Shown here: positions 1 through 8,898 of the stretch, piece after piece
Layout of the letters: every line of letters starts with the position of its first letter
Position numbering within the stretch: the first letter of the stretch is position 1
NCBI GenBank assembly: GCA_035702985.1
Contig: DASSZD010000115.1
Location: 1-64,000 of the forward strand
Direction: 5' to 3'
From: JAKAXG01 sp035702985
Lineage (GTDB): Bacteria > Actinomycetota > Acidimicrobiia > Acidimicrobiales > Palsa-688
DNA: 64,000 nucleotides
Notes under the pieces: model-generated
What the model saw: only the letters and a program-made list of their open reading frames with translations
Told to the model about the DNA's origin: nothing
Database searches by the model: none
Position numbers and translations under genes: made by a program

Positions 1-992
<992 letters not shown>

Positions 993-993
<1 letters not shown>

Positions 994-2588
994 TGGCGGC
1001 CGAGCCGTTCAATGCGTGCCGGTGGCTGCTGGACCGGCACGTCGAAGCCGGCCGGGGCGGGGCGCCGGCGCTGGTGTGCCGCGACGAGGAGATCACCTAC
1101 GCCGAGCTGCTCGACACGGTGCACGCCACGGCCAACGGCCTGGCCTCCATCGGGTGCCGGCCCGGCGACCGGGTCCTCATGGTGGTCGACGACGAGCCGG
1201 CCTTCCCGGCCATGTTCCTGGCGTGCATGCGCCTGGGGGCGGTGCCGGTGCCGGTTTCTACCATGCTCCGCCCGGCCGAGGTGGCGCCCCTGGCCTCCGA
1301 CAGCGGCACCCGGATCCTGGTGTGCTCGTCGCGCTACGCCCCCGGGGTGGCGGACATGGTGGGGGGATCGGAGGTGCAGGACGTGGTGGTGGCCGACCGG
1401 GACGGGCCGGCCCCGGCGGCGGAAGGGCTGCCGGCGGGTATCCGGGTGCACCGGCTGTCGTCCTGGACCGACCCGACACCCGTGCCGGTCGCCGGCACCA
1501 CCACCGAGAGCGTGGCCCTGTGGCTGTACACGTCCGGCACCACGGGCCGGCCCAAGGGGGCCATCCACCGCCACGGCGACCTGAGGGCCGTCGCCGAGAC
1601 CTACGCGGCGTCGGTGCTCGGTATCGGGCCCGATGACGTCTGCTACTCGGTGCCCAAGTTGTTCTTCGCCTTCGGCCTGGGCAACGCCCTCATCTTCCCC
1701 CTGGCGGCGGGCGCCAGGAGCGTGATCGACCCCGACCCGCCCACCCCGGCCCGGGTCGCCGGTCTGGCCGCCCGGCACCGGCCCACGCTCTTCTTCGCCC
1801 CTCCGGGATTCTGCGCCGCCCTGGCCGATTCCGACGTGCCGGGCGACATGCTGGCCTCGGCCCGGGCCACCGTGACCGCCGGCGAGGTCCTGCCCGAGGA
1901 GGTGCTCCGCCGGTTCCGGTCCCGGTTCGGTACCGAGATGCTCGACGGCATCGGCTCGACGGAGGCGCTGCACATCTTCTGCTCCAACCACCCCGGGGCG
2001 GTGCGGCCGGGCACGTCGGGCCGCCCGGTAGCCGGCTACGACCTGAAGCTGGTGGGGGACGACGGCAGCCAGATCACCACCGCCGACACTCCGGGAGCGT
2101 TGTGGGTCAGAGGCCCGTCCATCGCCGTCGGTTACTGGCAGCGGCCGGAGCTCAACCAGGAGACGTTCGTGGACGGCTGGCTGCGCACCGGCGACTTCTA
2201 CAGCCGCTCCCAGGACGGTTACTACCGGTTCGTGGGACGCAACAGCGACATGATCAAAGCGGGCGGGATCTGGGTGTCGCCGGCGGAGGTGGAGAGCGTC
2301 CTGCTCGAGCACCCGGCCGTCCTGGAGGCGGCGGTGATCGGGGCCCGCGACCGGTCGGGGCTGGAGACGGCGGTGGCGTTCGTGGTGCCCCGCCGGGGCG
2401 CCGAGATCGACGTGGCCGACCTCCTGGCCCACTGCCGGCGGCGCATGGCCGCGTTCAAGCGGCCCCGCCAGGTCCATGTGGTGGAGGCGCTGCCCCGCAC
2501 CGCCACCGGCAAGGTCAAGCGGTTCGAGCTGCGGGCCTCCTTCGACGCCACCGGCGCCACCGACCTGTCCGCCGCCGCCCCGGCGTGA
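993..2588 (+). CDS. bclA: Benzoate-CoA ligase
   Basis: A 531-residue acyl-adenylate-forming enzyme that activates benzoate with ATP and CoA to benzoyl-CoA, the substrate of the preceding BoxB. The ATP-binding P-loop YTSGTTGRPKG is at residues 179-189, the GYWQRPELN and LRTGDFY core motifs follow, and the catalytic C-terminal lysine is K507 in TATGKVKRFE. The length matches benzoate-CoA ligases (about 520-530). The ATG overlaps the boxB stop (TGATG), and its own stop overlaps the next gene's GTG, so the three are translationally coupled. A ligase for a hydroxylated or halogenated benzoate cannot be excluded, but boxB next door argues for benzoate. Confidence 0.88.
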
Positions 2589-3385
2589 CGGGCGCCGCCC
2601 CGGCCGGGGACCCCCCGGTCAGCAGCCGCCGGGTCCACCTGGCCGGCGGGACCCTCGAGGTGCAGGACATCGCCGCCACGGGCGGGGGCCGGGCCCCCAT
2701 GGTGCTGCTGCACGAGGGGCTCGGGTCCATCAGCATCTGGCGGGATGTGCCCCGCCAACTGGCGGACGCGACCGGGCGGCGGGTGGTCACCTACTCGCGC
2801 TTCGGTTACGGCCGCTCCACCGCGGCGGCGCTGCCCCGGGACCCCGGCTACATGCACGCCGAGGCCCGGGAGGTGCTCCCGGCCCTGCTGGACGAGCTGG
2901 GGATGGACGACCCCGTCCTGGTCGGCCACAGCGACGGCGCCTCCATCGCCCTGATCCACGCCGGGTCCGGGGGCCGGGTGCGGGCCGTCGCCGCCCTGGC
3001 CCCCCACGTCTTCGTGGAGGACTGCACCGTCGAGGGCGCCCGGGCCGCCCGCTCCGCCTACCACGACGGGGACCTGAGGGCCCGCCTGGGACGCCACCAC
3101 GACCACGTCGACAACGCCTTCTACGGGTGGAACGACATCTGGTTGAGCGGGTCCTTCCGGGCCTGGTCCATCGAGGACCGCCTGCCGCAGGTGCGGGTGC
3201 CGGTGCTGCTCATCCAGTGCGCCGACGACCCCTACGGCACACTGGAGCAGCTGGACCGGATAGAGGCCTCCGTGGCGGGCCCGGTGGAGCGCCTGGTGCT
3301 GCCCACGGGCGGCCACGCCCCCCACCACGCCGACCGCGGCCTGGTGGTCGGTGCCATCGCCGCTTTCGCCGACCAGCTGGGCTGA
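2585..3385 (+). CDS. Alpha/beta hydrolase of the box cluster
   Basis: A 266-residue alpha/beta-hydrolase. The nucleophile elbow GHSDG has S116, the acid is in QCADDPYG, and the histidine is in the GGHAPHH segment near the end. The GTG start overlaps the ligase stop (GTGA), so it is the third gene of the benzoate operon. Such hydrolases often accompany box genes. A role in opening a lactone or ester by-product, or in CoA-thioester proofreading, is plausible but only inferred. No signal peptide is visible, so it should be cytoplasmic. Confidence 0.8.
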   Translation: MTGAAPAGDPPVSSRRVHLAGGTLEVQDIAATGGGRAPMVLLHEGLGSISIWRDVPRQLADATGRRVVTYSRFGYGRSTAAALPRDPGYMHAEAREVLPALLDELGMDDPVLVGHSDGASIALIHAGSGGRVRAVAALAPHVFVEDCTVEGARAARSAYHDGDLRARLGRHHDHVDNAFYGWNDIWLSGSFRAWSIEDRLPQVRVPVLLIQCADDPYGTLEQLDRIEASVAGPVERLVLPTGGHAPHHADRGLVVGAIAAFADQLG

Positions 3386-3452
3386 GCGGCCGGCTCCCGG
3401 CCATTAGGGTTGGCCCCTTGCCGCACCGGTCCCCTGACGGAAGCCTTCTCCT

Positions 3453-4619
3453 GTGACGAACCTCCGCCGCCACGTGGCCTCAGCCCTCGCCGCCGCGGGC
3501 GTGGTGCTGGCCGCCTCCTCCTGCGGTAGCGGCAGCGGCCACCGCTCGGCCGGCCCGGTCACCACCCGGCCGGCCGCCTCCACCGCCACGACGGCGCCCG
3601 GCGGGGCCGTGGCCGCCGGGGGGGCGACCAACATCTACGCCGCCGACGGGCCCGACCAGCTGTCACCGGTCGTGCGCAACGACCCGTACCGCATCTACGT
3701 GCCCGAGAGCGCCGGCAAGAGCGTGGACGTCATCGACCCGGCCACCTTCAAGGTGATCAACCGGTACACCACCGGCCTCGACCCGCAGCACGTGATCCCG
3801 TCGTGGGACCTGAAGACCCTCTATGTGGCCAACGACCTGGGCAACTCGCTGACCCCCATATCGCCGCTGACCGGCCAGATCGAAGGTCCGAACATCCCGG
3901 TCGGGGACCCGTACAACATGTACTTCACTCCGGACGGCCGTTACGCCATCGTGGTGGAGGAGGCCCGCCAGATACTGGCGTTCCGTGACCCGCACACGTT
4001 CCAGCTGATCAAGCAGGTCCCGGTCAGCTGCCCCGGCGTGGACCACGGCGACTTCTCCGCCGACGGCACGTTCGCGGTGTTCAGCTGCGAGTTCTCCGCC
4101 AGGATGGTGAAGATCAACCTGACGGACCTGTCGGTGGCCGGCTACCTGTCCATCCCCGGGTCGTCGCCGCAGGACGTCAAGCTGGACTCGACCGGGAAGA
4201 TCTTCTACACGGCCGACCGCAACCGGGGCGGCGTCTACCAGATCTCGGCGGCCACGTTCTCCCTGATCGGGTTCATCCACACCGGTCGGGACGCCCACGG
4301 GCTGTACGTGAGCCGCGACGGCAGGGACATGTACGTGAGCAACCGCGGCTCGGGGTCGGTGTCGGTGCTCGACCTGGCCACCCAGAGGGTGGTGGCCACA
4401 TGGCAGATCCCCGGTGGCGGCAGCCCGGACATGGGCAACCTGTCGCCTGACGGCAAGGTGCTGTGGCTGTCGGGCCGCTACGACGCCTGCGTCTACGCCA
4501 TCTCCACCGTCGACGGCCACCTGATCGCCAAGATCCCGGTGCCCAACGAGCCGCACGGCCTGGCCGTATGGCCCCAGCCCGGGCGGTACTCCCTGGGCCA
4601 CACCGGCATCATGCGCTGA
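3453..4619 (+). CDS. YVTN/YncE-type beta-propeller lipoprotein
   Basis: A 388-residue exported lipoprotein. The N-terminus has basic residues, a hydrophobic run and the lipobox ASSC with C24 as the lipidated cysteine, then a Ser/Thr/Pro-rich tether to about residue 55. The rest is a beta-propeller made of YVTN-like blades (YVPESAGKSVDVID, LYVANDLGNSLTPI, MYVSNRGSGSVSVLD). Histidines recur at equivalent blade positions (PQHV, VDHGDF, DAHGLY, EPHGLA) and the C-terminus is GRYSLGHTG, so a metal site at the mouth of the propeller is possible. The gene lies 2 nt before a heme-type membrane protein, which suggests a joint redox or metal function. The GTG start has no clear Shine-Dalgarno; a TAGGGT box lies about 45 nt upstream. 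Confidence 0.82.
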   Translation: MTNLRRHVASALAAAGVVLAASSCGSGSGHRSAGPVTTRPAASTATTAPGGAVAAGGATNIYAADGPDQLSPVVRNDPYRIYVPESAGKSVDVIDPATFKVINRYTTGLDPQHVIPSWDLKTLYVANDLGNSLTPISPLTGQIEGPNIPVGDPYNMYFTPDGRYAIVVEEARQILAFRDPHTFQLIKQVPVSCPGVDHGDFSADGTFAVFSCEFSARMVKINLTDLSVAGYLSIPGSSPQDVKLDSTGKIFYTADRNRGGVYQISAATFSLIGFIHTGRDAHGLYVSRDGRDMYVSNRGSGSVSVLDLATQRVVATWQIPGGGSPDMGNLSPDGKVLWLSGRYDACVYAISTVDGHLIAKIPVPNEPHGLAVWPQPGRYSLGHTGIMR

Positions 4620-4621
4620 CC

Positions 4622-5452
4622 TTGGATCCGGCCGGTCCGACCGCCCGATCGATCCAGCGCCGCCGCCCGGCGGTGACGCTGGCCGTCCTGGCGCTGGTGG
4701 CGGCCGCCGTCACCGCCGGGATCGACGAGGTGTTCCTGGCGAGGGTGCGCGCCGGGACGGACAACGCGCTGCGTCTGGCCGCCTTCGTCAACTACGTGGG
4801 CGTGGACGGCTCCTACACGCTGGCCCGGGCACTCGGGATCGCCGCCCTGGTCCTGGCCTACGCGGCGGTGGTCCTGGGTCTGATCGCCGCCGAGCAGCGG
4901 CAGGTCCGGGGGTGGCCCTCCCCGCTCCTCGGCGTGGCCCATCGCCAGGCCGGGCTGATGACGCTGGTCCTGGTGGCCGGCCACGTGGCGGTGCCGTTCA
5001 CCAGCGTGTTCGCCCCCTACCAGGGCTGGCCGACGGCGCTGGTGCCCTTCGACCAGCCGGTGTCGTGGGGGATCAGGGCGGCCACCTGGGAGAGCTTCGG
5101 GATCCTGGCCTTCTACCTGGCCATCCTGGCCGGACCGACCTTCTACCTGCTGCGCCGGCGCCCCCGGTGGTGGATCGCCCTGCACCGGGTGACGCTGGTG
5201 GTCTACGTCCTGTCGGCCGCCCACGCCTTCCTCCTCGGCACCGACTTCCTGGTGAGCGGCCCGGCCCGGGTGGCGCTCCTCGCCGCCCAGGTTCCGCTGC
5301 TGGTCCTGGCCGGGCGCCGGGTGGCCCGCTCGGGGATGGCCCGGGTACCGCGCCGGCTGGCCGGCGGCGTGGTCGCCGCCACGACCGGCGGCCTGACCGT
5401 GCTGAGCGTGCTGGTGGCCACCGGTACCTTCGCCGGGGGGATGCGACTGTAA
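4622..5452 (+). CDS. Ferric-reductase-like heme-b membrane protein
   Basis: A 276-residue polytopic membrane protein with about six hydrophobic helices. Two histidine pairs sit in helices as in the ferric reductase-like/MsrQ superfamily: HRQAG and AGHVAVP in one pair of positions, and LHRVTLVVY with SAAHAFLLG in the other, so bis-histidine b-type hemes are expected. The TTG at 4622 follows the stop of the propeller lipoprotein by 2 nt, which implies coupling and gives the shortest sensible N-terminus. There is no FAD/NAD domain, so electrons would have to come from, or go to, a partner, perhaps the exported propeller. The start codon is uncertain. Confidence 0.75.
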   Translation: MDPAGPTARSIQRRRPAVTLAVLALVAAAVTAGIDEVFLARVRAGTDNALRLAAFVNYVGVDGSYTLARALGIAALVLAYAAVVLGLIAAEQRQVRGWPSPLLGVAHRQAGLMTLVLVAGHVAVPFTSVFAPYQGWPTALVPFDQPVSWGIRAATWESFGILAFYLAILAGPTFYLLRRRPRWWIALHRVTLVVYVLSAAHAFLLGTDFLVSGPARVALLAAQVPLLVLAGRRVARSGMARVPRRLAGGVVAATTGGLTVLSVLVATGTFAGGMRL

Positions 5453-5499
5453 CCCCCGGTGTCCCGGGCGGGCGCGGCAGCCCCCGGCGCGACGCTGTG

Positions 5500-5505
5500 T
5501 AGGTT
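5500..5505 (+). promoter_or_regulatory. Candidate leaderless promoter (-10 TAGGTT) of the kelch lipoprotein gene
   Basis: A TAnnnT hexamer ends 6 nt before the ATG at 5512, so transcription would begin at or beside the start codon. There is no Shine-Dalgarno before this ATG, which fits a leaderless message. Confidence 0.45.
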
Positions 5506-5511
5506 GGCCGG

Positions 5512-6591
5512 ATGCGTCTTCTGCCACCCCGGTCGGGGCCGGGCGTCCCGACTGTGGCGTTCACCCTGACCGCCGCCCTGGCCACTCTCGCCACGGCGTG
5601 CGGTTCGGGCGGCTCCCACCCGACCGGCGCAGGATCGGCCGGGGCCGCCCGGCCGGCCGCCGCCACTACCACGACCACGGTCGCCCCTCCCTCGAGCCTG
5701 TCGGCCACCGAGGAGTCGTGGCGCCTGCCGGCGGCCGTCTCCCGGCCGGTGGTCCTGCCCGACGGGTCCGGGTTCGTGATCCTGGGCGGCCTGGCCACCG
5801 GGGACGTCTCCACCTCCCGTGTGGTGCGGGTGGACCCGGCCGCCGGAACCGGCCAGCAGGCGGGGTCGCTGGCCGTGGCCGTGCACGACAGCGCCGGCGC
5901 CGTCATCGGCGGCCGGGACTACGTGTTCGGCGGCGGGTCGTACAGCACCGTGTCCACCGTGCAGTCCTGGTCGGCTGGCGCGGCCAGTGCGGCCAGTGAG
6001 GTCGCCCACCTTCCTTCCCCCCGCTCGGACCTCACCGCCATCACGGTGGGCGGCACCGCCTACGTCGTCGGCGGATTCGACGGAACCCGGATGGACGCCC
6101 AGGTCCTGGCCACCTCCGACGGGACCACGTTCCGCCCGATGGCGACGCTGCAGATCCCGGTCCGGTACGCCGCGGTGGGATACGCGGCCGGGTCGCTGTG
6201 GGTGTTCGGCGGCGTGACCAGCACCAGCGAGAGCGGCGCCCTGGAGACGTCCGCCATCCAGCGGGTGGACCTGGCCACCGGGAAGGCGGCGGTGGTCGGG
6301 CATTTGCCCGAAGCGATGGGCCACGCCACCGCCGTCACCCTGGCCGGCCAGGTGTTCGTGCTGGGCGGCCGGTCCGGGTCGGTGCCGAGCGCGGCGATCC
6401 TGCACCTCGACCCGGCCATCGCCTCGGTCACCCCGGCCGGGACGCTGCCCCAGGCTCTCTCCGACGCCGGTTCGGTGGTGGTCGGCGACCGGGCCTATCT
6501 GGTGGGCGGGGAGGTCAGCGGGCCCACCCACCCGCTCGACACGGTGGTGGTGCTGCGCGCCGCCTCCGGGGCGGCGCCGACGGCGGGCTGA
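5512..6591 (+). CDS. Kelch-repeat lipoprotein
   Basis: A 359-residue exported lipoprotein. The signal peptide ends in the lipobox LATAC with C30 as the lipidated cysteine, followed by a Thr-rich linker (about residues 35-65). The remainder is a kelch beta-propeller with recurring double-glycine blades (YVFGGGSYSTV, YVVGGFDGTR, WVFGGVTST, FVLGGRSGS, YLVGGEVSG). Kelch propellers usually bind proteins or glycans; no catalytic residues are evident. It follows the propeller lipoprotein and heme membrane protein on the same strand but has its own candidate promoter 59 nt into the gap, so it may be only functionally linked to them. Confidence 0.8.
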   Translation: MRLLPPRSGPGVPTVAFTLTAALATLATACGSGGSHPTGAGSAGAARPAAATTTTTVAPPSSLSATEESWRLPAAVSRPVVLPDGSGFVILGGLATGDVSTSRVVRVDPAAGTGQQAGSLAVAVHDSAGAVIGGRDYVFGGGSYSTVSTVQSWSAGAASAASEVAHLPSPRSDLTAITVGGTAYVVGGFDGTRMDAQVLATSDGTTFRPMATLQIPVRYAAVGYAAGSLWVFGGVTSTSESGALETSAIQRVDLATGKAAVVGHLPEAMGHATAVTLAGQVFVLGGRSGSVPSAAILHLDPAIASVTPAGTLPQALSDAGSVVVGDRAYLVGGEVSGPTHPLDTVVVLRAASGAAPTAG

Positions 6592-6610
6592 GCCGGCGGT
6601 TGCTCGAGCG

Positions 6611-6682
6611 TGCGGCCGGCGCCTGGTTGGGCGTGTGGCCGGCGCCTGGTGCTGGTGGCGCCTGTTGCGGCCGGCGCCCGGT
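6611..6682. repeat. Three direct copies of a 17-bp GC-rich repeat
   Basis: Copies of TGYGGCCGGCGCCYGGT begin at 6611, 6634 and 6666, filling the gap between two convergent genes. The GGCCGGCGCC core is nearly self-complementary, so each copy can form a small hairpin and the array may help terminate both transcripts. Confidence 0.6.
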
Positions 6683-7444
6683 TCAGCTGGTGAGTATCCC
6701 GCCGTCCACCGGGAGTGACACGCCGGTGATGTAGGCCGCTGCGTCGCTGGCCAGGAACACCACCGCGGCGGACAGCTCTGCGGGGTCGCCCGGCCGGCCC
6801 ACCAGGACCCGAGGCATCTGCGATGCCAGATATCCCTCGGGGTACTGGTCGGTCATCTCGGACTCGAAGAAGCCGGGCGCCACCAGGTTGACCCGGATCC
6901 CCTTCCGGCCGGTCCACTGCTGAGCCAGGTCCCTGGTCAGGCCGACCAGGCCGGCCTTGCTGGCCGAATACGCCGCCTGGGGCAGGCTGGCGGTGGTGAA
7001 TCCCAGGATGCTGCCGATGTTGATGATGCTCGAGCCCGGCTTCATGGCCCGCCCGCACGCCTGGGCCATCCAGTACGCCCCGTTGAGGTTGACGTCGATG
7101 ACCTCACGGAACTGGTCGGGCGATTCCCTGGTGGCCGGGTAGGCCGTCCCGATCCCGGCGTTGTTGACCAGGATGTCCACCCGTCCGAACGCGGCCATGG
7201 CCTCGTCGACCAGTCGCTGGCAGTCCTCGGGCCGGGACACGTCGGTGGCGACCGGAACGCAGCGGCGCCCGGCCTCTTCCACCTGGCGGGCGGTGGCGGC
7301 CAGCCGGTCCACCCGCCGGGCGCCCAGCGCCACATCCGCCCCGGCCTCGGCCAGATGTCGGGCGAAGGCCACCCCCAGACCGGACGACGCACCGGTGACG
7401 ATGGCCACCTTGCCGTCGAGGCGGAATCGGTCCAACAAGCCCAT
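6683..7444 (-). CDS. SDR-family NAD(P)-dependent oxidoreductase
   Basis: A 253-residue classical short-chain dehydrogenase. The cofactor loop TGASSGLG is at residues 17-24, NNAG at 94-97, the catalytic serine is S145 (INIGS), and the YxxxK motif is Y159-K163 (YSASK). ALGARR at residues 39-44, after the second strand, suggests NADP(H) preference, because a basic rather than acidic residue follows the strand. The AAGGAG ribosome site stands 7 nt before the ATG. The family reduces carbonyls or oxidises alcohols; the substrate cannot be read from sequence. It is most like 3-oxoacyl-ACP reductase or glucose 1-dehydrogenase type members. Confidence 0.88.
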   Translation of the reverse strand: MGLLDRFRLDGKVAIVTGASSGLGVAFARHLAEAGADVALGARRVDRLAATARQVEEAGRRCVPVATDVSRPEDCQRLVDEAMAAFGRVDILVNNAGIGTAYPATRESPDQFREVIDVNLNGAYWMAQACGRAMKPGSSIINIGSILGFTTASLPQAAYSASKAGLVGLTRDLAQQWTGRKGIRVNLVAPGFFESEMTDQYPEGYLASQMPRVLVGRPGDPAELSAAVVFLASDAAAYITGVSLPVDGGILTS

Positions 7445-7623
7445 CTGTGCTCCTTAGCGAGGTCGGTGCCGGTGGGCCGGTACGGCCCGTGCCGGGTGGA
7501 CCTGAAGCGTAGTTGCGGGCCGGTACCAGGGCGGTGGGGGCACTGTCACCGGCCCCGGGGCCGGGTGGCGCGTTGGAGCCCTGTGGCCGCGGGTGGCTAC
7601 GTGGCTGGGTGGGCTTTATAGGC

Positions 7624-7658
7624 GGTGGCCGGTGGCCGGTGGCCGGTGGCCGGTGGCC
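7624..7658. repeat. (GGTGGCC)5 tandem microsatellite
   Basis: Five perfect head-to-tail copies of the 7-mer GGTGGCC at 7624-7658, inside a longer stretch of degenerate GTGGC units. The array is outside any gene. TTTATA at 7615-7620 directly precedes it. Confidence 0.85.
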
Positions 7659-7802
7659 GGGTCGCCGGGGGTGGGCTATGTGGCCGGGTGGCGGCCCAGT
7701 GGCTGGGGGCACGTTGCGCGGGCCCGCTCGGAGAAGCGGGAGTCGGCAGGTGGCCAGACCGGGGGCGGCTGGCCCGGGCGGCCCAGGATACGGTTGCGAA
7801 CA

Positions 7803-7890
7803 CAACTGGTGACACGAAACATCTTCTGGTGACTGAAAACGACACGTGATGTCAACGTTTGTCACCAGTTGCATTTTGTGTCACCAGTTG
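7803..7890. mobile_element. Cluster of four AACTGGTGACA-type repeats, possible collapsed insertion-sequence ends
   Basis: CAACTGGTGACAC at 7803-7815 and a second copy (TTCTGGTGACTGA from 7825) lie in direct orientation about 21 bp apart. Two inverted copies follow (TGTCACCAGTTG at 7860-7871 and GTGTCACCAGTTG at 7878-7890) about 19 bp apart. The outermost 13 bases form a perfect inverted repeat. Several ~20-bp repeats per end, facing inward, resemble IS21-family ends with the interior lost. A cluster of operator sites is the alternative. Confidence 0.4.
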
Positions 7891-7987
7891 GTCTGGGTAG
7901 GGCTCGCCGCTTGGCCGACAGCGTCTGATTCGGTGACGGTTAGGCACCGGCGGGCCAGGGGTGCGGCTGACCCTGAGGCCGGACGCG

Positions 7988-8024
7988 CCAGGCGGGCGGA
8001 CCGAAGGCCGGCCCGCCCGCCTGG
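7988..8024 (-). terminator. Hairpin terminator after the LysM-Rpf gene
   Basis: Perfect 12-bp arms CCAGGCGGGCGG (7988-7999) and CCGCCCGCCTGG (8013-8024) enclose a 13-nt loop, about 30 nt past the stop of the Rpf gene on the minus strand. No U-tract follows, which is usual for high-G+C actinobacteria. Confidence 0.65.
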
Positions 8025-8052
8025 GCGCCGATCAGGGCTCAGAGACGGTGTC

Positions 8053-8667
8053 TCAGGCTCCGCAGATCCGGCTGGTGGTCGGCCACGCGCCCCAGCCCTG
8101 CTGCTGCTGGACCCGCTGGGCCACGGCGGTCTGCTCGGCGGCAGAGGCGTCGGCCGGGTTGCCGGTCCCGCCGGCCGCCCGCCACGTGCCCAGCGTGAAC
8201 TGGTACATCCCGTAGTAGCCGTTTCCGGTGTTCGCCGCCGGGTTGGCGCCGGACTCGTGCTGGGCGATGCACCCCCAGATTCCCGACGGGGCCGACCCGT
8301 AGCCGGAACTGCCGGAAGTGCCGGAACTGTAGGTCCGGGTCGACGGGGCCTGGTAGCTCGACGAGGCGTAGCTGCTGTCGGTGGTCACCGGCGCAGCCGA
8401 GGCGGCATGCCAGCCTGCCGGGGGGATCTGCAGCGTCCATCCGGCATCCAGCGGCGCCCACAGATTCTGGTGGTTCCACGCCGCTAGATCCTGCATGGTC
8501 ACGCCGTAGTGCTGGCTCACCGACCAGTAGGAGTCGCCGGGGACCACGTGGTAGGTCGCCTGGCCGGGCAGGACGACCTGGGATGATGCCGGGGCAGCCC
8601 ATGCCGGTGCTGATGACAGGGTTACGGCGGCAGCGGTGATGGCCGCCGAGATGAGGGCGCGTTTCAA
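8053..8667 (-). CDS. LysM-domain resuscitation-promoting factor (Rpf-type muralytic enzyme)
   Basis: A 204-residue secreted protein. A signal peptide ends near A24-A25 (PAWA|APAS). A LysM domain follows (about 38-82, YHVVPGDSYWSVSQHYGV), which binds peptidoglycan, then a Ser/Tyr-rich linker (90-127) and an Rpf lysozyme-like domain (128-204) with catalytic E138 in IAQHESGANP and the GNGYYGMYQF signature. It should cleave peptidoglycan outside the membrane and stimulate regrowth. The TTG at 8667 is chosen because AAAGGAGAG lies 4 nt before it and the signal peptide starts there (MKRALISAA); an in-frame ATG 72 nt upstream would add an unlikely basic leader. Confidence 0.88.
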   Translation of the reverse strand: MKRALISAAITAAAVTLSSAPAWAAPASSQVVLPGQATYHVVPGDSYWSVSQHYGVTMQDLAAWNHQNLWAPLDAGWTLQIPPAGWHAASAAPVTTDSSYASSSYQAPSTRTYSSGTSGSSGYGSAPSGIWGCIAQHESGANPAANTGNGYYGMYQFTLGTWRAAGGTGNPADASAAEQTAVAQRVQQQQGWGAWPTTSRICGA

Positions 8668-8898
8668 GCGTCTCTCCTTTCTCGGTGCCCGCCGGTGACC
8701 CACACTCGGAGGGGTCGTGCTCTGACGTCCGGATGACACGGCACCCGGCGGACAGCCCGAAGATTTCAGCAGATCGCCCCCGATTATGCAAATCGCTCGT
8801 TTTGTTCCAGCCCGCGCCTTGACCGGGGCAGGTGCCCTCAGGTCGGGGGAGCGGCCGCCTCCGGCTGAGCCGGACGGGGCCGGGGGGTGCCCCTGCGG
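8668..8898 (-). promoter_or_regulatory. Leader/upstream region of the LysM-Rpf gene
   Basis: 231 bp without a gene between the rpf start and the GDPD stop. The minus-strand sequence before the TTG contains GGTGCC near 8740 and GGCACC just before the ribosome site, which can pair, and A+T-richer sequence (TTTGCATAAT) around 8785-8795 that could hold the promoter. A c-di-AMP riboswitch often precedes rpf genes in actinobacteria, but I could not fit its conserved core here. Confidence 0.35.

Larger units (their letters stand above)
7445..8052. other. 608-bp non-coding region between the SDR and Rpf genes
   Basis: No open frame here has coding character. From left to right it holds the SDR upstream region, a GTGGC-rich low-complexity block (about 7565-7710) with five tandem GGTGGCC copies, an A+T-richer patch at 7800-7890 with four copies of a TGGTGACA-type repeat, and a strong hairpin at 7988-8024 just after the rpf stop. 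The last two are listed separately. Confidence 0.7.

Noticed and set aside
8668..8898. c-di-AMP (ydaO) riboswitch before the LysM-Rpf gene
   Set aside because: The gene family suggests it, but the GGGGGACCCA and GGGGTGAAUC-type core elements were not found.
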